From contig NC_084606.1 of assembly GCF_033807715.1 (NCBI RefSeq), positions 39,323,767 through 39,387,766 of the forward strand: 64,000 nucleotides of DNA, read 5' to 3'. Source of the DNA: Cololabis saira (taxonomy: Eukaryota > Chordata > Actinopteri > Beloniformes > Belonidae). The notes beneath the pieces are model-generated. The model did no database searches, was not told the origin of the DNA, and saw only the letters and a list, made by a program, of their open reading frames with translations. Of this stretch, positions 47,404 to 58,539 are shown in pieces; positions within the stretch are counted from its first letter, which is position 1; each line of letters opens with the position of its first letter. The translations under genes and the position numbers were made by a program.

Positions 47404-48025
47404 AATCATTCTTGTAGTCTCTTGTGCTGGCCCCCCTTTTTTCTCTTTTGTGCATGTTTGCAGGCCGGAGCTTCGGGAGCTGCGTGCTGGTCCCCCCCCC
47501 CTCCTGGTCCAGGTTTCTACCCCCTTATGATCCAGGTCCTGGTCCAGGTTTCTACCCCCTTATGATCCAGGTCCTGGTCCAGGTTTCTACCCCCTTATGA
47601 TCCAGGTCCTGGTCCAGGTTTCTACCCCCTTATGATCCAGGTCCTGGTCCAGGTTTCTACCCCCTTATGATCCAGGTCCTGGTCCAGGTTTCTACCCCCT
47701 TATGATCCAGGTCCTGGTCCAGGTTTCTCCTTATGATCCAGGTCCTGGTCCAGGTTTCTCCTTATGATCCAGGTCCTGGTCCAGGTTTCTTCTTATGATC
47801 CAGGTCCTGGTCAAGGTTTCTTCCTCCTAAAGGGGAGTTTTTCTTGCCACTGTTTGGTTTAAGGTTTTTCTCCCACTAGGGGAGTTTTTACCTGCCATTG
47901 TTTATGTAATAATTGCTCGGGGGTTTATGTTCTGGGTCTCTGGAAAGATCCTAGAAACAACTTTTGTTGTATTAGGTGCTATATAAATAAAATTGAATTG
48001 AATTGAATTGAATTGAATTGAATTA
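47404..48025 (+). repeat. Retroposon with internal 35-bp tandem array and AATTG tail
   Basis: Matches 75-427 at both sides (GGAGCTGCGTGCTGG at the left; the TAAGGTTTTTCTCCCACTA end at the right). Between them about nine units of GATCCAGGTCCTGGTCCAG and GTTTCTACCCCCTTAT (47498-47815) replace the single GATGAGCCTGGTCCTGCTC stretch of the other copy. Confidence 0.75.
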
Positions 48026-49061
48026 AATGTATGGAGGAGGATTTTCTAGTTGATCCGGTGTTGGATGGGGAGCCAGTGGAGTTGGTGTACAACGGGAGTG
48101 ATGTGACTGGTGGACGGTGGAATCTTACAGATTACTCACAAGTAACTTCACTTACAGCACTTCCAAGCAAGCCTTTCTTTTGTAAATGCAGGATGATGAA
48201 CTTTCACCTCCTAACTGAGGCTAGAGAGGCTCTTGGAGAGCTTTGTCCATGCACGGCTCTAGCTGACCCTGAGCTGAACTTCCTGGGACGCCCACTCCTG
48301 CCAGGATTCAGGAGGGCCTTCAATGTTTCCCACTCGTGAATAATCTTCTCATTGTAGCATAGCAAACTCCAAATTGTTTGGAAGCTTTTTTCTTGTTCAT
48401 GTGGCTGATGGTTTGCTTCTTCACCCACCAACCTCCAATCCCCAGATGTGTAAAAAAAAAAAAGAAAAGTACAAAGGCTTGAAATTTTGTGCTACTTTTG
48501 CTTCATTTATTTTTTTATTCTGTTATTATTTTATTTATTTTATTATTTAATAAAGTACTTGAATTTACTTTAAGATTATTTTAATTTAAGCTATTTTTTA
48601 TTTTTTATTAATTTTAATTTATTTTATTATTTCATTGATTTAATTTGCCTGAAGATGATTATTTTGTACTTTTGTCTGTTTGAATGGTTGTGTTAAAAAA
48701 TAAATCAGACGTTACTCAACAGTTACTCAGTACTTGAGTAGTTTTTTCACCAAGTACTTTTTTACTTTTACTCAAGTAATTATTTGGATGACTACTTTTT
48801 ACTTCTACTTGAGTCACATTATTCTGAAGTAACAGTACTTTTACTTGAGTACAATTTTTGGCTCCTCTACCAGCTCTGTCTGCTTCTCCCCGCAATCAAA
48901 AACATGGATGTATAAGGTTCCCTGGTGATGGTGAAGGTTCTGTGAGTGTGGGGGGAGGACATGGCTGAGTGATGTTGGGATGGATTTGAATAAAACCATT
49001 TATTTACTAGGAAGAACTGCACTATATAAGATAACATAATGAAAATCCCTCCTGCATTGAC
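48026..49061. other. Unassigned repeat-like interval
   Basis: GGGAGCCAGTGGAGTTGGTG near 48069 resembles a fish LINE 3' phrase. 48720-48870 holds TACTTGAGTA-rich sequence (ACAGTACTTTTACTTGAGTA) typical of a dispersed fish repeat. The 102-codon frame at 48031-48339 has no recognised domain and begins inside the LINE-like phrase. Confidence 0.4.
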
Positions 49062-49165
49062 ATGTACATGCTGTTTTTGAATTTTGAATTTGAAGATTTT
49101 ATTTCGAACATGCATGTTAAAAGAGTACAAAAAAGTAAAAAAAAAAAACAGAATACAAATATAAT
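49062..49165 (-). repeat. LINE 3' UTR fragment
   Basis: The complement contains ACATGCATGTTCGAAATAAA, the phrase at the end of the LINE 3' UTR at 56985-57905. The modular repeat is inserted directly next to it. Confidence 0.5.
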
Positions 49166-49575
49166 TAAAGCTGCAAGCAGCGATGAACGGGCCCTCGCAC
49201 TCATGGCCACCGCCCCCCATAAGCATATCAGAAATGACACCACCCACGACTTCCTATGTGAAACCATTCAAAAGTTATAGCAAAAAATCGGAAGTATCAC
49301 ATATCAACCAATCAGAAGAAGGGGCGGGGTTCATTCAGGCCAATGAAGGTCAAGGACTCAATACCGAGTCCGATGACACCACCCACATGTCTTTATCACA
49401 AGTCGTTCAAAGGTTATGGCAGAGAAAAGTATTCTAGGGGGCGTTGTTGAGCCGTTAGGCCACGCCCATTAATGCAAACCATGAAATATCAAATCTATCG
49501 GCAGGCCTGGCTTGCATGCAAAATTTGGTGACTTTTGGGGAACTATCAAATATGGACCAATCAAATGAAGTATGA
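49166..49575 (+). repeat. Modular 'GCTGCAAGCAGCG' repeat, right-truncated
   Basis: Starts AAAGCTGCAAGCAGCGATGA and runs about 400 bases, to GGACCAATCAAATGAAG. It is cut where the L1 target duplication begins. Confidence 0.75.
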
Positions 49576-50041
49576 AGTATTTCTCTACTTACAGTTTTTC
49601 ACAATTGTTTAAAGGTATTGTGACATCATTTTTAACATGCTTTTAACACTATTAAAAGTCTTGGCCAACATCCCTCAAATGTGTCTAAAAGAGTGTAACA
49701 AGAAAAACTTCAATCTAGTACTCTTTTCCTGGCTTTTTATTACAGTGATTTTTTGCGCCGTGAAAAATGCTTCCTTTCCCCCCTTTCCTGTCAATCATTG
49801 CTCCGCTCCTCCTCCAAACCTCCTCCTCCTCCAGCCATACGCTCACAGTGGCGTCGGAGAGGGAGCGACAGGCGAAGCATGCACGGAAAAGCAGGAGGGC
49901 GAACCACAGCAAACAATCATAAAAATAAAGGCATGCAAGCAGCACTGTCCCCTTATCTTAAGTCCAGTCAGTGGCCGCGGGTCTTCTTAGCAGTTTTCCT
50001 CCGGTGATTAGAACAAAAGAGGCTCTAAACTGCTCCGTGTT

Positions 50042-50173
50042 AAGCCTCATTTATGGTTCCGCGTTAAATCGACGCAGAGCCTACGCCGTAGGGTTCAGCG
50101 TATGGTGCGCGTCGCCGCGTAACCCTACGCCGTAGGTTCTGCGTCGGTGTAACGCGGAACCATAAATCAGCCT
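50042..50173. mobile_element. GC-rich palindromic MITE (TATGGTTCCGCG ends)
   Basis: TTTATGGTTCCGCGTTAAAT and ACGCGGAACCATAAATCAG ends; same family as 32863-32990. Confidence 0.8.
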
Positions 50174-50689
50174 CTCCCCCTGGAGAGGAGAGGAGGCAGG
50201 GAGCTGGGTGGAGGGGGCGGTGATTTAGCGGGCCGTTACGTAACGGCCCGCCACCAAACCAGGTGCGCCGTTTTTGCACAGTTATGCGGAAAATCCCAGA
50301 AAGCACACAATACACTGAATGTTAAAAGTTCGTTGTTTTTTGGGTGTAATTGATGTCAAGACACCCAACAAAACACAAAAAATCAAGAAAAATGTGTTTT
50401 TCATGTCACAATCCCTTTAAACACATTTATTGGAACATCAGACAAAATGTGCACAACCTGAAACTCATGTTTCAGGTGGCTGAACCAATCCTGCTGAACT
50501 CCAAGCACATTTACTGCTCTAGACTCAAATTCCCATTCCATACCACACATTTCTCACAACACTACACACAATTCCCAATATCCTGCACACTCTTCCTGAA
50601 TTCCCTCTCTTGCTGTTCACACAGAACACACAGTCAATCACATTTCTAAACTCCAAATGCTGTTGTGCAATATGCAATCAGCAATTTGC

Positions 50690-51110
50690 CATTGAATTCA
50701 TATTGAATGATGAAGCGGGGTTCAACCTTGTAAAAAGAAGGCGCTGAGGGAGGAATATCATCGGCCAGCGTGCCATCACAGAGGTCCCTGGCCAACGTGG
50801 AGGGAACATAACAATGTGTGCTGCGGCTCAACAATTTGATTGATTTGATTTGATATGTTTATTTGGTCACGTTATAGAAGTCAGTAGTCAATACAAAGTT
50901 GTTGCTTTTTGCATGTATATCAAACAAGGACCAAAAAGTGTAGACTGAAGCCAAAGCTTATTTTGTCTACCCTTTTACAGTACTACATGAGAAGAAAAAT
51001 AAATAAATGTTGCTCAAACTGGCAAACTGGACTCAATCACCACGGCGTCCTCCATCACCTTGGCCCCTACAACACTGTACTTCTTCTAGCATTCCTACTC
51101 ATACTGTAAA
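50690..51110 (+). pseudogene. DDE transposase remnant, interrupted
   Basis: One frame reads NDEAGFNLVK, GRNIIGQRAITEVPGQR and GNITMCAA, the Asp-Glu region pattern of Tc1/IS630-type transposases. A retroposon 3' end (about 50836-51020) interrupts it, after which NHHGVLHHLGPYNTVLL continues the same domain. Stops and frame changes make it nonfunctional. Confidence 0.75.
50836..51020 (+). repeat. Retroposon 3' end inside the transposase
   Basis: Contains GACTGAAGCCAAAGCTTATT and ACAGTACTACATGAGAAG, found again in inverted orientation at 52446-52527. It separates the two halves of the transposase frame. Confidence 0.7.
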
Positions 51111-51541
51111 ATATTATGTATTTGTTGTTACAGTAAATAATTGTGTGTTGTTTTCTATTCGAGTAGCCTATACATAAGAATACTATATGGTGATATATTA
51201 CATCCAACAGCTGAAGGTGTAACACGGAACATACAAAAGCATGATTCTACTGAACATTCATATAGTGTTTTCCATTCATACTATAGTGTCTTCCATTCTG
51301 CACATCAGTGTTCAGTGGGTGCTTAGAAATGTCTACTCAAATGATGTATGTGTTTGGCATTTGAGAAGGAAATACCATTTAGTGAAGAGTTAACACTGTT
51401 TTGAGGGTAGAGTGTGCTTTTGCAAGAGAAGTGTAGGATTTTGCATTTTGTGTGTGAGTTTTGTAATTTGTGTTTAGAGTTTTGAGAAAGTGAGGTAGTC
51501 TATCAGGAAATGTGTTTAAACAATTGTGAAAAACTGTAATG

Positions 51542-52150
51542 TCAATGTTCCTTCTGCAAAAAGGATGAGGAAAAACTGGATTATTTGTTTTATCAATGTC
51601 CTTTGTCTCACTGTTTCTGGACATACACAATTGGATATCTCTTAAAATGAATAATGTTCCACCTTTTGAATTAAGCCATATTATTTTCTTCATGGATGAT
51701 TTGGAATTCTCTGTTTCTGAAATTAATATAATTTTGTTACTGGGTAAGTACCATATTCATTGTTCCAAATGGAGAAATTGTAAACCCTCCTTCTTTCCGG
51801 GGTTTTATTGACGATTTTAAGATTTTTTCACATGTTTTAAAAGAGTAAAAAACAAAAATGCAAGTAAAATAAGTCTAGACATTGCTAGTTATTTGTTATT
51901 CTAATTTAATAATTCATCTCCTTTTCTATGTTCCATTATGTGAATTTAAATGCTAAATTTATTTTGTTATTCATATGCACCTTTTAATTCATAGGCCGCC
52001 TTGTTTTTTTATTTTTCAATCAATCAATCAATCAATCCCCATTTTTATTTTTATTTTCCTTTCCTTTCATATTGCATTTAAATTGATATTTGTCCATTAT
52101 CCTCTTTGAGAGTTTATATATTTTCAATAAAGTTTTGTTTAAAAAAAAAA
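51542..52150 (+). pseudogene. L1-like LINE, 5'-truncated, with poly-A
   Basis: Encodes the C-terminal end of an L1/Tx1-type ORF2: CSFCKKDEEKLDYLFYQC, a Cys-rich motif, then in another frame WISLKMNNVPPFELSH and KYHIHCSKWRN, followed by FINDFK. AATAAAGTTTTG and a poly-A run (52141-52150) end it. The target duplication TTCTCTACTTAATG follows at 52151-52164. The 5' copy of that duplication is split by the Tc1-like element (49581-49591 plus 51539-51541). Confidence 0.85.
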
Positions 52151-52164
52151 TTCTCTACTTAATG

Positions 52165-52445
<281 letters not shown>

Positions 52446-52517
52446 ATATTTTCTTCTCATGTAGTACTGTAAAAGGGTAGACAAAATAAGCTTTGGCTTC
52501 AGTCTACACCTTTTGGT

Positions 52518-52527
<10 letters not shown>
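52446..52527 (-). repeat. Retroposon 3' end, inverted copy
   Basis: Reverse complement of about 50925-50995. (TA)n runs lie on both sides. Confidence 0.75.

Positions 52528-52591
<64 letters not shown>
52520..52591. repeat. (TA)n microsatellite
   Basis: About 36 TA dinucleotides. Confidence 0.97.
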
Positions 52592-52593
<2 letters not shown>

Positions 52594-52895
52594 CCTTCTC
52601 CACACCTCTCACGCCTATTGTTGGGGAGTATTCTTGGTACGAGGTCACATGACACACTAGTGTGTCAGTGTGTTCTGTCAAAGACACTCAGAGATGCAGG
52701 AGAGGTGGACAGCAGAGACTTTTACAGTTGCAGACAGAAATAGCAGAGTTGGAGGTCCATAAATAAAGATTAGTGGCGGTGGTGTCTGGCCGGTGTTGCT
52801 CTGCTGGACGTTGTTACGACAGCACAACCTGAGCAGTCAGACACACAGAGGCGTGGCAAAATTACTGTTGGAGATGTTTGTCATTTTTGCATTAT
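52592..52895. other. No gene recognised
   Basis: Mixed sequence without a supported feature. Confidence 0.4.
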
Positions 52896-52899
52896 TTAA

Positions 52900-52957
52900 C
52901 CCTTGTGCTGTCTTCGGGTTAAGGAAGGAGGAAGAGAAGAAAGGAGGAAAGAAGGAA

Positions 52958-53003
<46 letters not shown>

Positions 53004-53204
53004 AGGAAGGAATGGAGAAAAGAAGGAAGGAAGGAAGGAAGGAAGGAAGGAAGGAAGGAAGGAAGGAAGGAAGGAAGGAAGGAAGGAAGGAAGGAAGGAA
53101 GGAAGGAAGGAAGGAAGGAAGGAAGGAAGGGAGAAAAGAAGGAAGGGAGGAAAGAAGGAAGGAAGGGAAGAAGGAAGGAAGGAAGGAAGGAAGGAAGGAA
53201 GGAA

Positions 53205-53237
<33 letters not shown>

Positions 53238-53561
53238 AGGAAGGAATGGAGAAAAGAAGGAAGGAAGGAAGGAAGGAAGGAAGGAAGGAAGGAAGGAAGG
53301 AAGGAAGGAAGGAAGGAAGGAAGGAAGGAAGGAAGGAAGGAAGGAAGGAAGGAAGGAAGGAAGGAAGGAAGGGAGAAAAGAAGGAAGGGAGGAAAGAAGG
53401 AAGGAAGGGAAGAAGGAAGGAAGGAAGGAAGGAAGGAAGGAAGGAAGGAAGGAAGGAAGGAAGGAAGGAAGGAAGGAAGGAAGAAAACAAGGAAGGAAGG
53501 AAGGAAGGAAGGAAGGAAGGAAGGGAGGAAGGGAGAAAAGAGGAAGGGAAGAAGGAAGGAC
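52900..53561. mobile_element. TTAA MITE left end with GGAA array
   Basis: TTAA (52896-52899) and CCCTTGTGCTGTCTTCGGGT begin the unit. AAGG/AAAG arrays follow, including a block of about 250 bases (GAAAGAAAG...AATGGAGAAAAGAAGG) present twice (52960-53160 and 53205-53410). The right terminus is replaced by the palindromic MITE fragment. Confidence 0.7.
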
Positions 53562-53670
53562 AGTTGATTTGTAATGAATCCAGAATGTATGACATTTTTG
53601 TTTTTGTAATTGCATGACAGAAAATAAAGAACTTTATCACAATATTATAATTTTCTGAGACAGTCCTGTA
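53562..53670. mobile_element. Palindromic MITE, right arm
   Basis: CAGTTGATTTGTAATGAATC through CTGAGACAGTCCTG plus TA matches the right third of 31992-32358. Confidence 0.85.
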
Positions 53671-53738
53671 TATGTACTGTATGTATGTGTGTGTTAGAAA
53701 TTAAATTAATTTTGATTCTAGTGAAATAGAGTTTAGGG

Positions 53739-53925
53739 GGTAGGATTTAAGTAAGGGATAATGCCCGACGAGGTGTACATTAACATAAATATATATAAAC
53801 ATAACAAATATAAACTGTCCGACGCGAAGCAGAGGATGGTTTGCCTCTGTGAAGTCCATATATTTATGTTAATGTCACCTGGAAGGGCATCATCACGCTT
53901 ATAACACGGTCCCTTACCAAAAAAC
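53739..53925. mobile_element. Fold-back MITE beside the LTR element
   Basis: ACATTAACATAAATATAT and its complement ATATATTTATGTTAATGT form inverted arms around about 60 bases, with outer partners AAGGGATAATGCCC and GGTCCCTTACC. No coding content. Confidence 0.55.
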
Positions 53926-53947
53926 ATAAATATTAAATCAGTTATTC

Positions 53948-54146
53948 TGTGGCAGGATGAGGCTCGACTCCAGAGGTTGGTAAAACACGTCTTTATTCCG
54001 TGACAGCGGAATCCAACTGACTAGAAGAACTGTCAGTTGACAACAGTAAACAAACACACGTTGCTAAGCAACCAATAAACGCTTGTGACCACGCCCCCTT
54101 CCATACAGTCCTGATGGGTGCGAGGTCCGTTGTTGTGTCCGCCACA
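53948..54146 (-). repeat. 3' LTR
   Basis: 199 bases, near-identical to the other LTR apart from a deletion of about 10 bases at CAACTGCCAGTTGAC and a few substitutions, indicating a moderately young insertion. Confidence 0.9.
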
Positions 54147-54210
54147 CAGCCCCCCCCAGAACACCCAGAAGGTTGTCCTTGGAAGGGCCCATCAGTCCCT
54201 CACTGGTGGC

Positions 54211-56152
54211 TTAATCAGCCGACCATAACGGCTGCGCTGTCCTTCCCTTAACCGAGGCCGGGCGGGGAAACTCCGCTTGAACCTTAGACGGCAGTGGAAC
54301 TGCACCCTGAGCTGAAATCCGGTGCCCTAAAAAATCAATAACCGGCAGGCCGAACTGGCACTTAGCCGGGTTGACAATAAGGCCGTGTTCATCTAGCCTC
54401 TGGAAGACCAGTTTGAGGTGTGCCAAATGCTCTTCTGACCAAAATGTCATTGAGGTAAATGAACACGAACGTGAGGTCTCGCAACACAGAGTCCATCAAC
54501 CTCTGAAAGGTCTGCGCTGCCCCCTTCAGGCCAAAGGGCATGCGCAGAAATTCAAAAAGCCCAAACGTAATTACAGCGGTCTTAGGCACATCCTCTGCTC
54601 TCATGGGAACCTGGTGGTAACCGCGTACTAAATCCACCTTTCAAAAGATGGTTGTCCCTGCTAAATGCGCGGAAAAATCCTGAATGTGTGGGACTGGATA
54701 GCGGTCGTGCACTGTGACGTTGTTAAGACGGCGAAAATCCCCACACGGGCGCCACGAACCGTCTGCCTTGGGCACCATGTGAAGCGGTGAGGCCCAGGGG
54801 CTCTTGGAGCGTCTAACTATGCCTAAACGCTCCATAGAGGCAAACTCCTCTTTAGCAATGGCTAATTTCTGTGTGTCTAACCGACGAGCACGCGCAAACA
54901 CCGGGGGCCCCGTGGTGGTGACGTAATGCTCGACGCCGTGCCTGGTTGTCGCCGTGGAAAAAACAGGTTTAATCAGCCGCAGGAATTCTGCCAGCAGACG
55001 TTGGAACACGTTACCTGCCGCTGAAAAACTAGCATGTGCTAGCGGTCCAGATCCCCCAGTCTCACACGGGAAAGTCATAAAAGTCACTGCATCGATCAAT
55101 CTGCGGTTTGCAACGTCCACCAGCAAACCGTTAGCACACAGAAAATCAGCACCGATGATAGGAACAGCAACACTGGTGATGACAAAGTCACTCTCAAACC
55201 GGCGTCCGTTGAAACAAACAGTCACTGACCGGGTCCCGAAAGTGGTGATGGAGGAGCCGTTGGCGGCACTTAACGGCGGACCGTTACCTCCGGTCGACCG
55301 GTCCGTGGCGGTTGGCGGTAGGAGGCTCAGCTGGGAGCCGGAGTCCACCAGGAAACGTTCCCCTGATGCAGAGTCTGCAATGAACAGCAGCTCTTGACCG
55401 CCGATCGCTGCTACTGAGCGCCGGTTTTCCGGCGGCTCGAACTGACACGGAGGGACGCAGCGTCTCGCCTTGGCGCCGAACCGTTGGTGGAAGAAACACA
55501 GATCTGTCCCGCGTCGTCTCTGGGTCTTCACTGCAGCAACCACCGCTGGGTCCGCGTCCTCCAACGTCGATCGCTGGGCGGTTGGTGCGACGTGGTGAAC
55601 GGCCAGACTCTGGGTAGCGATCAGGACTCGGTCCGCTTCCTCAGCCAAGCCGCGGTAGTCGGCCGTTGCGAGGCAGCTGGAGTTCGCCAGCGCTGCGCGG
55701 ACGGGCGGCGGCAGTTGGCCCAGGAAAAGATGCGGAAAAAGAAATCCACCATCGTCCTGGCCCAGCAGTAGAAGCATCTGGTCCATCAGCTCCACCGCCG
55801 ACCCGTCACCCAAGCCCAGCAGGGAGAGGAGTCTGTCCGCTCTCTCCGAGGCGGAAAGGCTGAACCTCCGGAGCAGCACCTGCTTCAGCGCGGCGTACTT
55901 GTCCCGTCGCGGGGGCGCACGGAGCAGCTGCAGGGCCCGCCGGGTGGACTGTTGGCCCAAAGCGACGACGACCAGATGATACCGGGAATCATCTTCAGTG
56001 ATTCCCAGTAGCCGGAAAAGCGCCTCGATATGCTGGAACCAGGAGCCGGAGTCCTCCTGCCAAAATTCAGGGAGCCTCAAAGCTGCAGCGGAACCTGCGG
56101 GCTGCGGAGGCTGCTGAGATGAAGACGAGATGTCTTCTGTTTCCTCAAACAT
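54211..56152 (-). pseudogene. gag-protease-RT polyprotein, broken
   Basis: The ATG at 56152 is chosen because the frame upstream of it is LTR and primer site. Gag covers roughly residues 1-210, starting after a Gln/Ser/Pro-rich N-terminus with [38 protein letters not shown] follows. Protease has [14 protein letters not shown] (Asp-Ser-Gly active site). RT begins near [24 protein letters not shown] at 54641-54643 interrupts RT; the same frame then has DLVRGYHQVP and FIYLNDILV, where the first catalytic Asp of the usual Tyr-x-Asp-Asp is Asn. A frame change near 54440 leads to HLAHLKLVFQRL and DFLGHRIS, ending by 54211. Three independent defects make it nonfunctional. Confidence 0.88.
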
Positions 56153-56162
56153 GTTCAAACAA

Positions 56163-56172
56163 GGGGTCACCA
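56163..56172 (-). promoter_or_regulatory. Primer binding site (tRNA-Trp type)
   Basis: TGGTGACCCC on the minus strand, one base from the 5' LTR. It is the complement of the tRNA-Trp 3' end including CCA. The match beyond ten bases needs a 4-base gap. Confidence 0.7.
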
Positions 56173-56173
56173 A

Positions 56174-56382
56174 TGTGGCAGGATGAGGCTCGACTCCAGA
56201 GGTTGGTAAAACACGTCTTTATTCCGTGACAGCGGAATCCAACTGACTAGAAGAACTGTTGACAACTGCCAGTTGACAACAGTAAACAAACACACATTGC
56301 TAAGCAACCAATAAACGCTTGTGACCACGCCCCCTTCCATACAGTCCTGATGGGTGCGAGGTCCGTTATTGTGTCCGCCACA
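56174..56382 (-). repeat. 5' LTR
   Basis: 209 bases with TGTGGC and GCCACA ends. Contains CCAATAAA within AAGCAACCAATAAACG on the plus strand; no element-strand polyadenylation signal was identified with confidence. Confidence 0.9.
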
Positions 56383-56386
56383 ATTC

Positions 56387-56984
56387 ATGCTTTAATGTGT
56401 TTTCAGTGTAAATCATTAGTTTTATAACAAGCCACAGCTGAGCGGCTGATTAGACTATTTAATCTCTCGTCCGCAGCCGTTGTAACCTGGTAAGTTACAA
56501 AGTGTTTTAACAAGCCAAAACTCAGTTTCCTTGGTAACACCTGAGGGTCTGACTAATACCTGGAACAATCCCTACCGTCCCATAAGTTCCTTATGTAATG
56601 GACACAGTGTTGATTCTCCAGTAACTAGGACGGACCTGAGATACGACTCAGCAACGGGAGATATTCTAGTCCGCTCAGCTCCGCTCGGCTATTTTCTTTT
56701 CTCTCCTCTTCTGCATCCCAGTCATCAAAATTGTTAAATTCCCAAAATAAATTAAAAGAAATGACAAAATCACTCATGTCTCCGTCCTGCGGTAGCCGGC
56801 TCTTCTTCTCTGAATCTCCGTTGCCGTGGTTACCACCTGGCAGTTGATCCAGCGCAATGATATTAAAGATATCAGGCAATTTGACCAAACTTGTTTTCTA
56901 GGTGTAGATTATCACACCTAACCTACACCTGCCTGCCAATCAGAATGGAGTATTCACACAGACCGTGGTATAACAAGTTTTTAC
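56387..56984. other. No gene recognised
   Basis: The minus frame at 56625-56888 (87 codons, acidic, with FNNFDDWDAEEER) has no recognised domain. Short phrases such as TATAACAAG occur at both ends of the interval and may mark an old element. Confidence 0.35.
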
Positions 56985-57091
56985 TTCTTCCTACTACTTT
57001 TCGAGCATGTTAACTATGATGGATGCATGTTTTTATTTATATTTTTGTTTTCTCTGTTTTCTTATTTACATTTATTTATTATTGATTATTA
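56985..57091 (+). repeat. LINE 3' UTR, first part
   Basis: TACTTCTTCCTACTACTTTT and CGAGCATGTT are typical LINE 3' UTR phrases. It continues after the modular repeat at 57834. Confidence 0.5.
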
Positions 57092-57833
57092 GGGCCCGAG
57101 CACTGACAGTGCGAAGGCCCTATTGTATCTGTAGGAATTTTTTTTTCTCGTTTTTCTCATTTTTATTATTATTTTTCTGATGAAAGGAGGGCCTTTTTTC
57201 CCCCTAAACGTGCCCCAAAAGTCACCAAATTTTACACGCAAGCCAGGCCTGGCAAAACATTTGATATTTAATGGTTTGCATTAATGGGCGTGGCCTAATG
57301 GCTCAACAGCGCCCCCTAGAAAACTTTGTGCCTCAAGCCCCACAATACGGTTTGACGTACATGCACGAAAATCGTTACACACCTGTATCATGTCGCAACT
57401 TAAAGAAAAGTCTCTTGGCGCCATGGCCGAAACCCAACAGGATGTCGGCCATTTTGACCATTCTGCGACGATGCGCATTACTTTTCTCAGTCAAAAGCGT
57501 TACCGTGGCGACGATAGACGCCAAAAAGCGCACCCCCCCTTCATCTGATTGGTCCATATGTGATAGCTCCTACCTTTTGAATGGTTTGACATAAAGAATC
57601 GTGGGTGGTTTCATCGGACTCTGTATTGAGTCCTTGAACATAATTGGTGCAAATTAGCCCCGCCCCTTCTTGTGATTGGTCGATATTTGATAGATCCTAT
57701 TTTATGCCATAACCTTTGAATGGTTTGACATAAAGAGTCATGGTGGTGTCATCGGACTTAGTTTTGAGTCCTTGACCTTTATTGGTGAAAATTGCATGCG
57801 CGAGGGCCCGTTCATCGCTGCTTGCAGCTTTAA
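57092..57833 (-). repeat. Modular 'GCTGCAAGCAGCG' repeat, complete, inverted
   Basis: Plus strand begins AGGGCCCGAGCACTGACAGT (palindrome end) and finishes CATCGCTGCTTGCAGCTTT. Full single-unit copy of about 740 bases: two small modules and one large module. It is inserted within a LINE 3' UTR. Confidence 0.8.
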
Positions 57834-57905
57834 TTATTGTTTTGTATTGTATTCACTACTATTTCATGTTCGAAATAAAAATTTAAATTCAATTCAATTC
57901 AATTC
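57834..57905 (+). repeat. LINE 3' UTR, second part with AATTC tail
   Basis: TTTCATGTTCGAAATAAAAA then AATTCAATTC tail units continue the element interrupted at 57092. Confidence 0.55.
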
Positions 57906-58523
57906 AAAAGTTCAACTAACTTCAGCAGGTCCTCTTGATGGCGTGTACACGTCTAAACGCAGTGAGCTACAATCACATGATTGGCTGGTGCCTGATAAAA
58001 TGGTTTATGAGTATATTTGTACCTGATTACAATCACACGACAGTTTCTGAGATCAATGTTACGTAATGTTCAAAGAACAAAGGGAAGATTGACTGGAAGT
58101 CTTTTCTGACGTACATTTGAACATTTCTTGAGAATAAAATGTCATCAACGGTTGGAGAAGTTTATCTGATGTCAAACTATGTAGTTCCCTTATTTTTTAG
58201 TGCTGTATTCATAAGACACTGGTGTTTCACTGCAGAGTGTCTGTAATAACGTTTGTGAACGCAATAATCTGCTTGCAGAAAATCGAACAGTGAGGAAGTG
58301 GAGAAGTAGCAGCGACGAGTGGGTGCAAGGAGAAAGAATTAGGTATTTATAGTCAGGAAATACGATAACTGCACTAATTTAAAAAAGGATCTTATCAAGT
58401 CTTTTACTTGATTACAGAGTGCTGCTTCTTATCTCCTTTTTGCACCAGAACTCAGTCCATCTCATCAGATTCTAACCAGATGGTGGAAATGTACTTGTAC
58501 AATGTCAATCAACGTAATCGTAT
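57906..58523. other. No gene recognised
   Basis: AT-rich mixed sequence; no coding or repeat signal supported. Confidence 0.4.
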
Positions 58524-58539
58524 AGTACTGTCATTTTTT

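Larger units (their letters stand above)
49592..51536 (+). mobile_element. Tc1/mariner-superfamily transposon with TA target
   Basis: CAGTTTTTCACAATTG at the left and its complement at the right are part of 22-bp perfect terminal repeats flanked by TA (49590-49591 and 51537-51538). The interior has a DDE-transposase remnant (50690-51110), a GC-rich MITE (50042-50173) and an inserted retroposon end (about 50836-51020). At 1945 bases it is close to full size plus insertions, but not coding. Confidence 0.9.
53948..56382 (-). mobile_element. Ty3-type LTR retrotransposon, internally deleted
   Basis: Two LTRs of about 200 bases, TGTGGC...GCCACA, flanked by ATTC on both sides (53944-53947 and 56383-56386). 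On the minus strand the 5' LTR is 56174-56382. One base after it comes a primer site, TGGTGACCCC, that matches the 3' end of vertebrate tRNA-Trp. A purine-rich tract (GGGGGGGGCTG) precedes the 3' LTR. The coding region keeps gag, protease and part of the reverse transcriptase; RNase H and integrase are absent. Gag style and tRNA-Trp priming fit the CsRN1/Kabuki-like clade. Confidence 0.9.

Noticed and set aside
48031..48339. 102-codon frame as a gene
   Set aside because: It starts in a LINE-like phrase (GAGCCAGTGGAGTTGGTG) and has no domain, splice or codon-use support.
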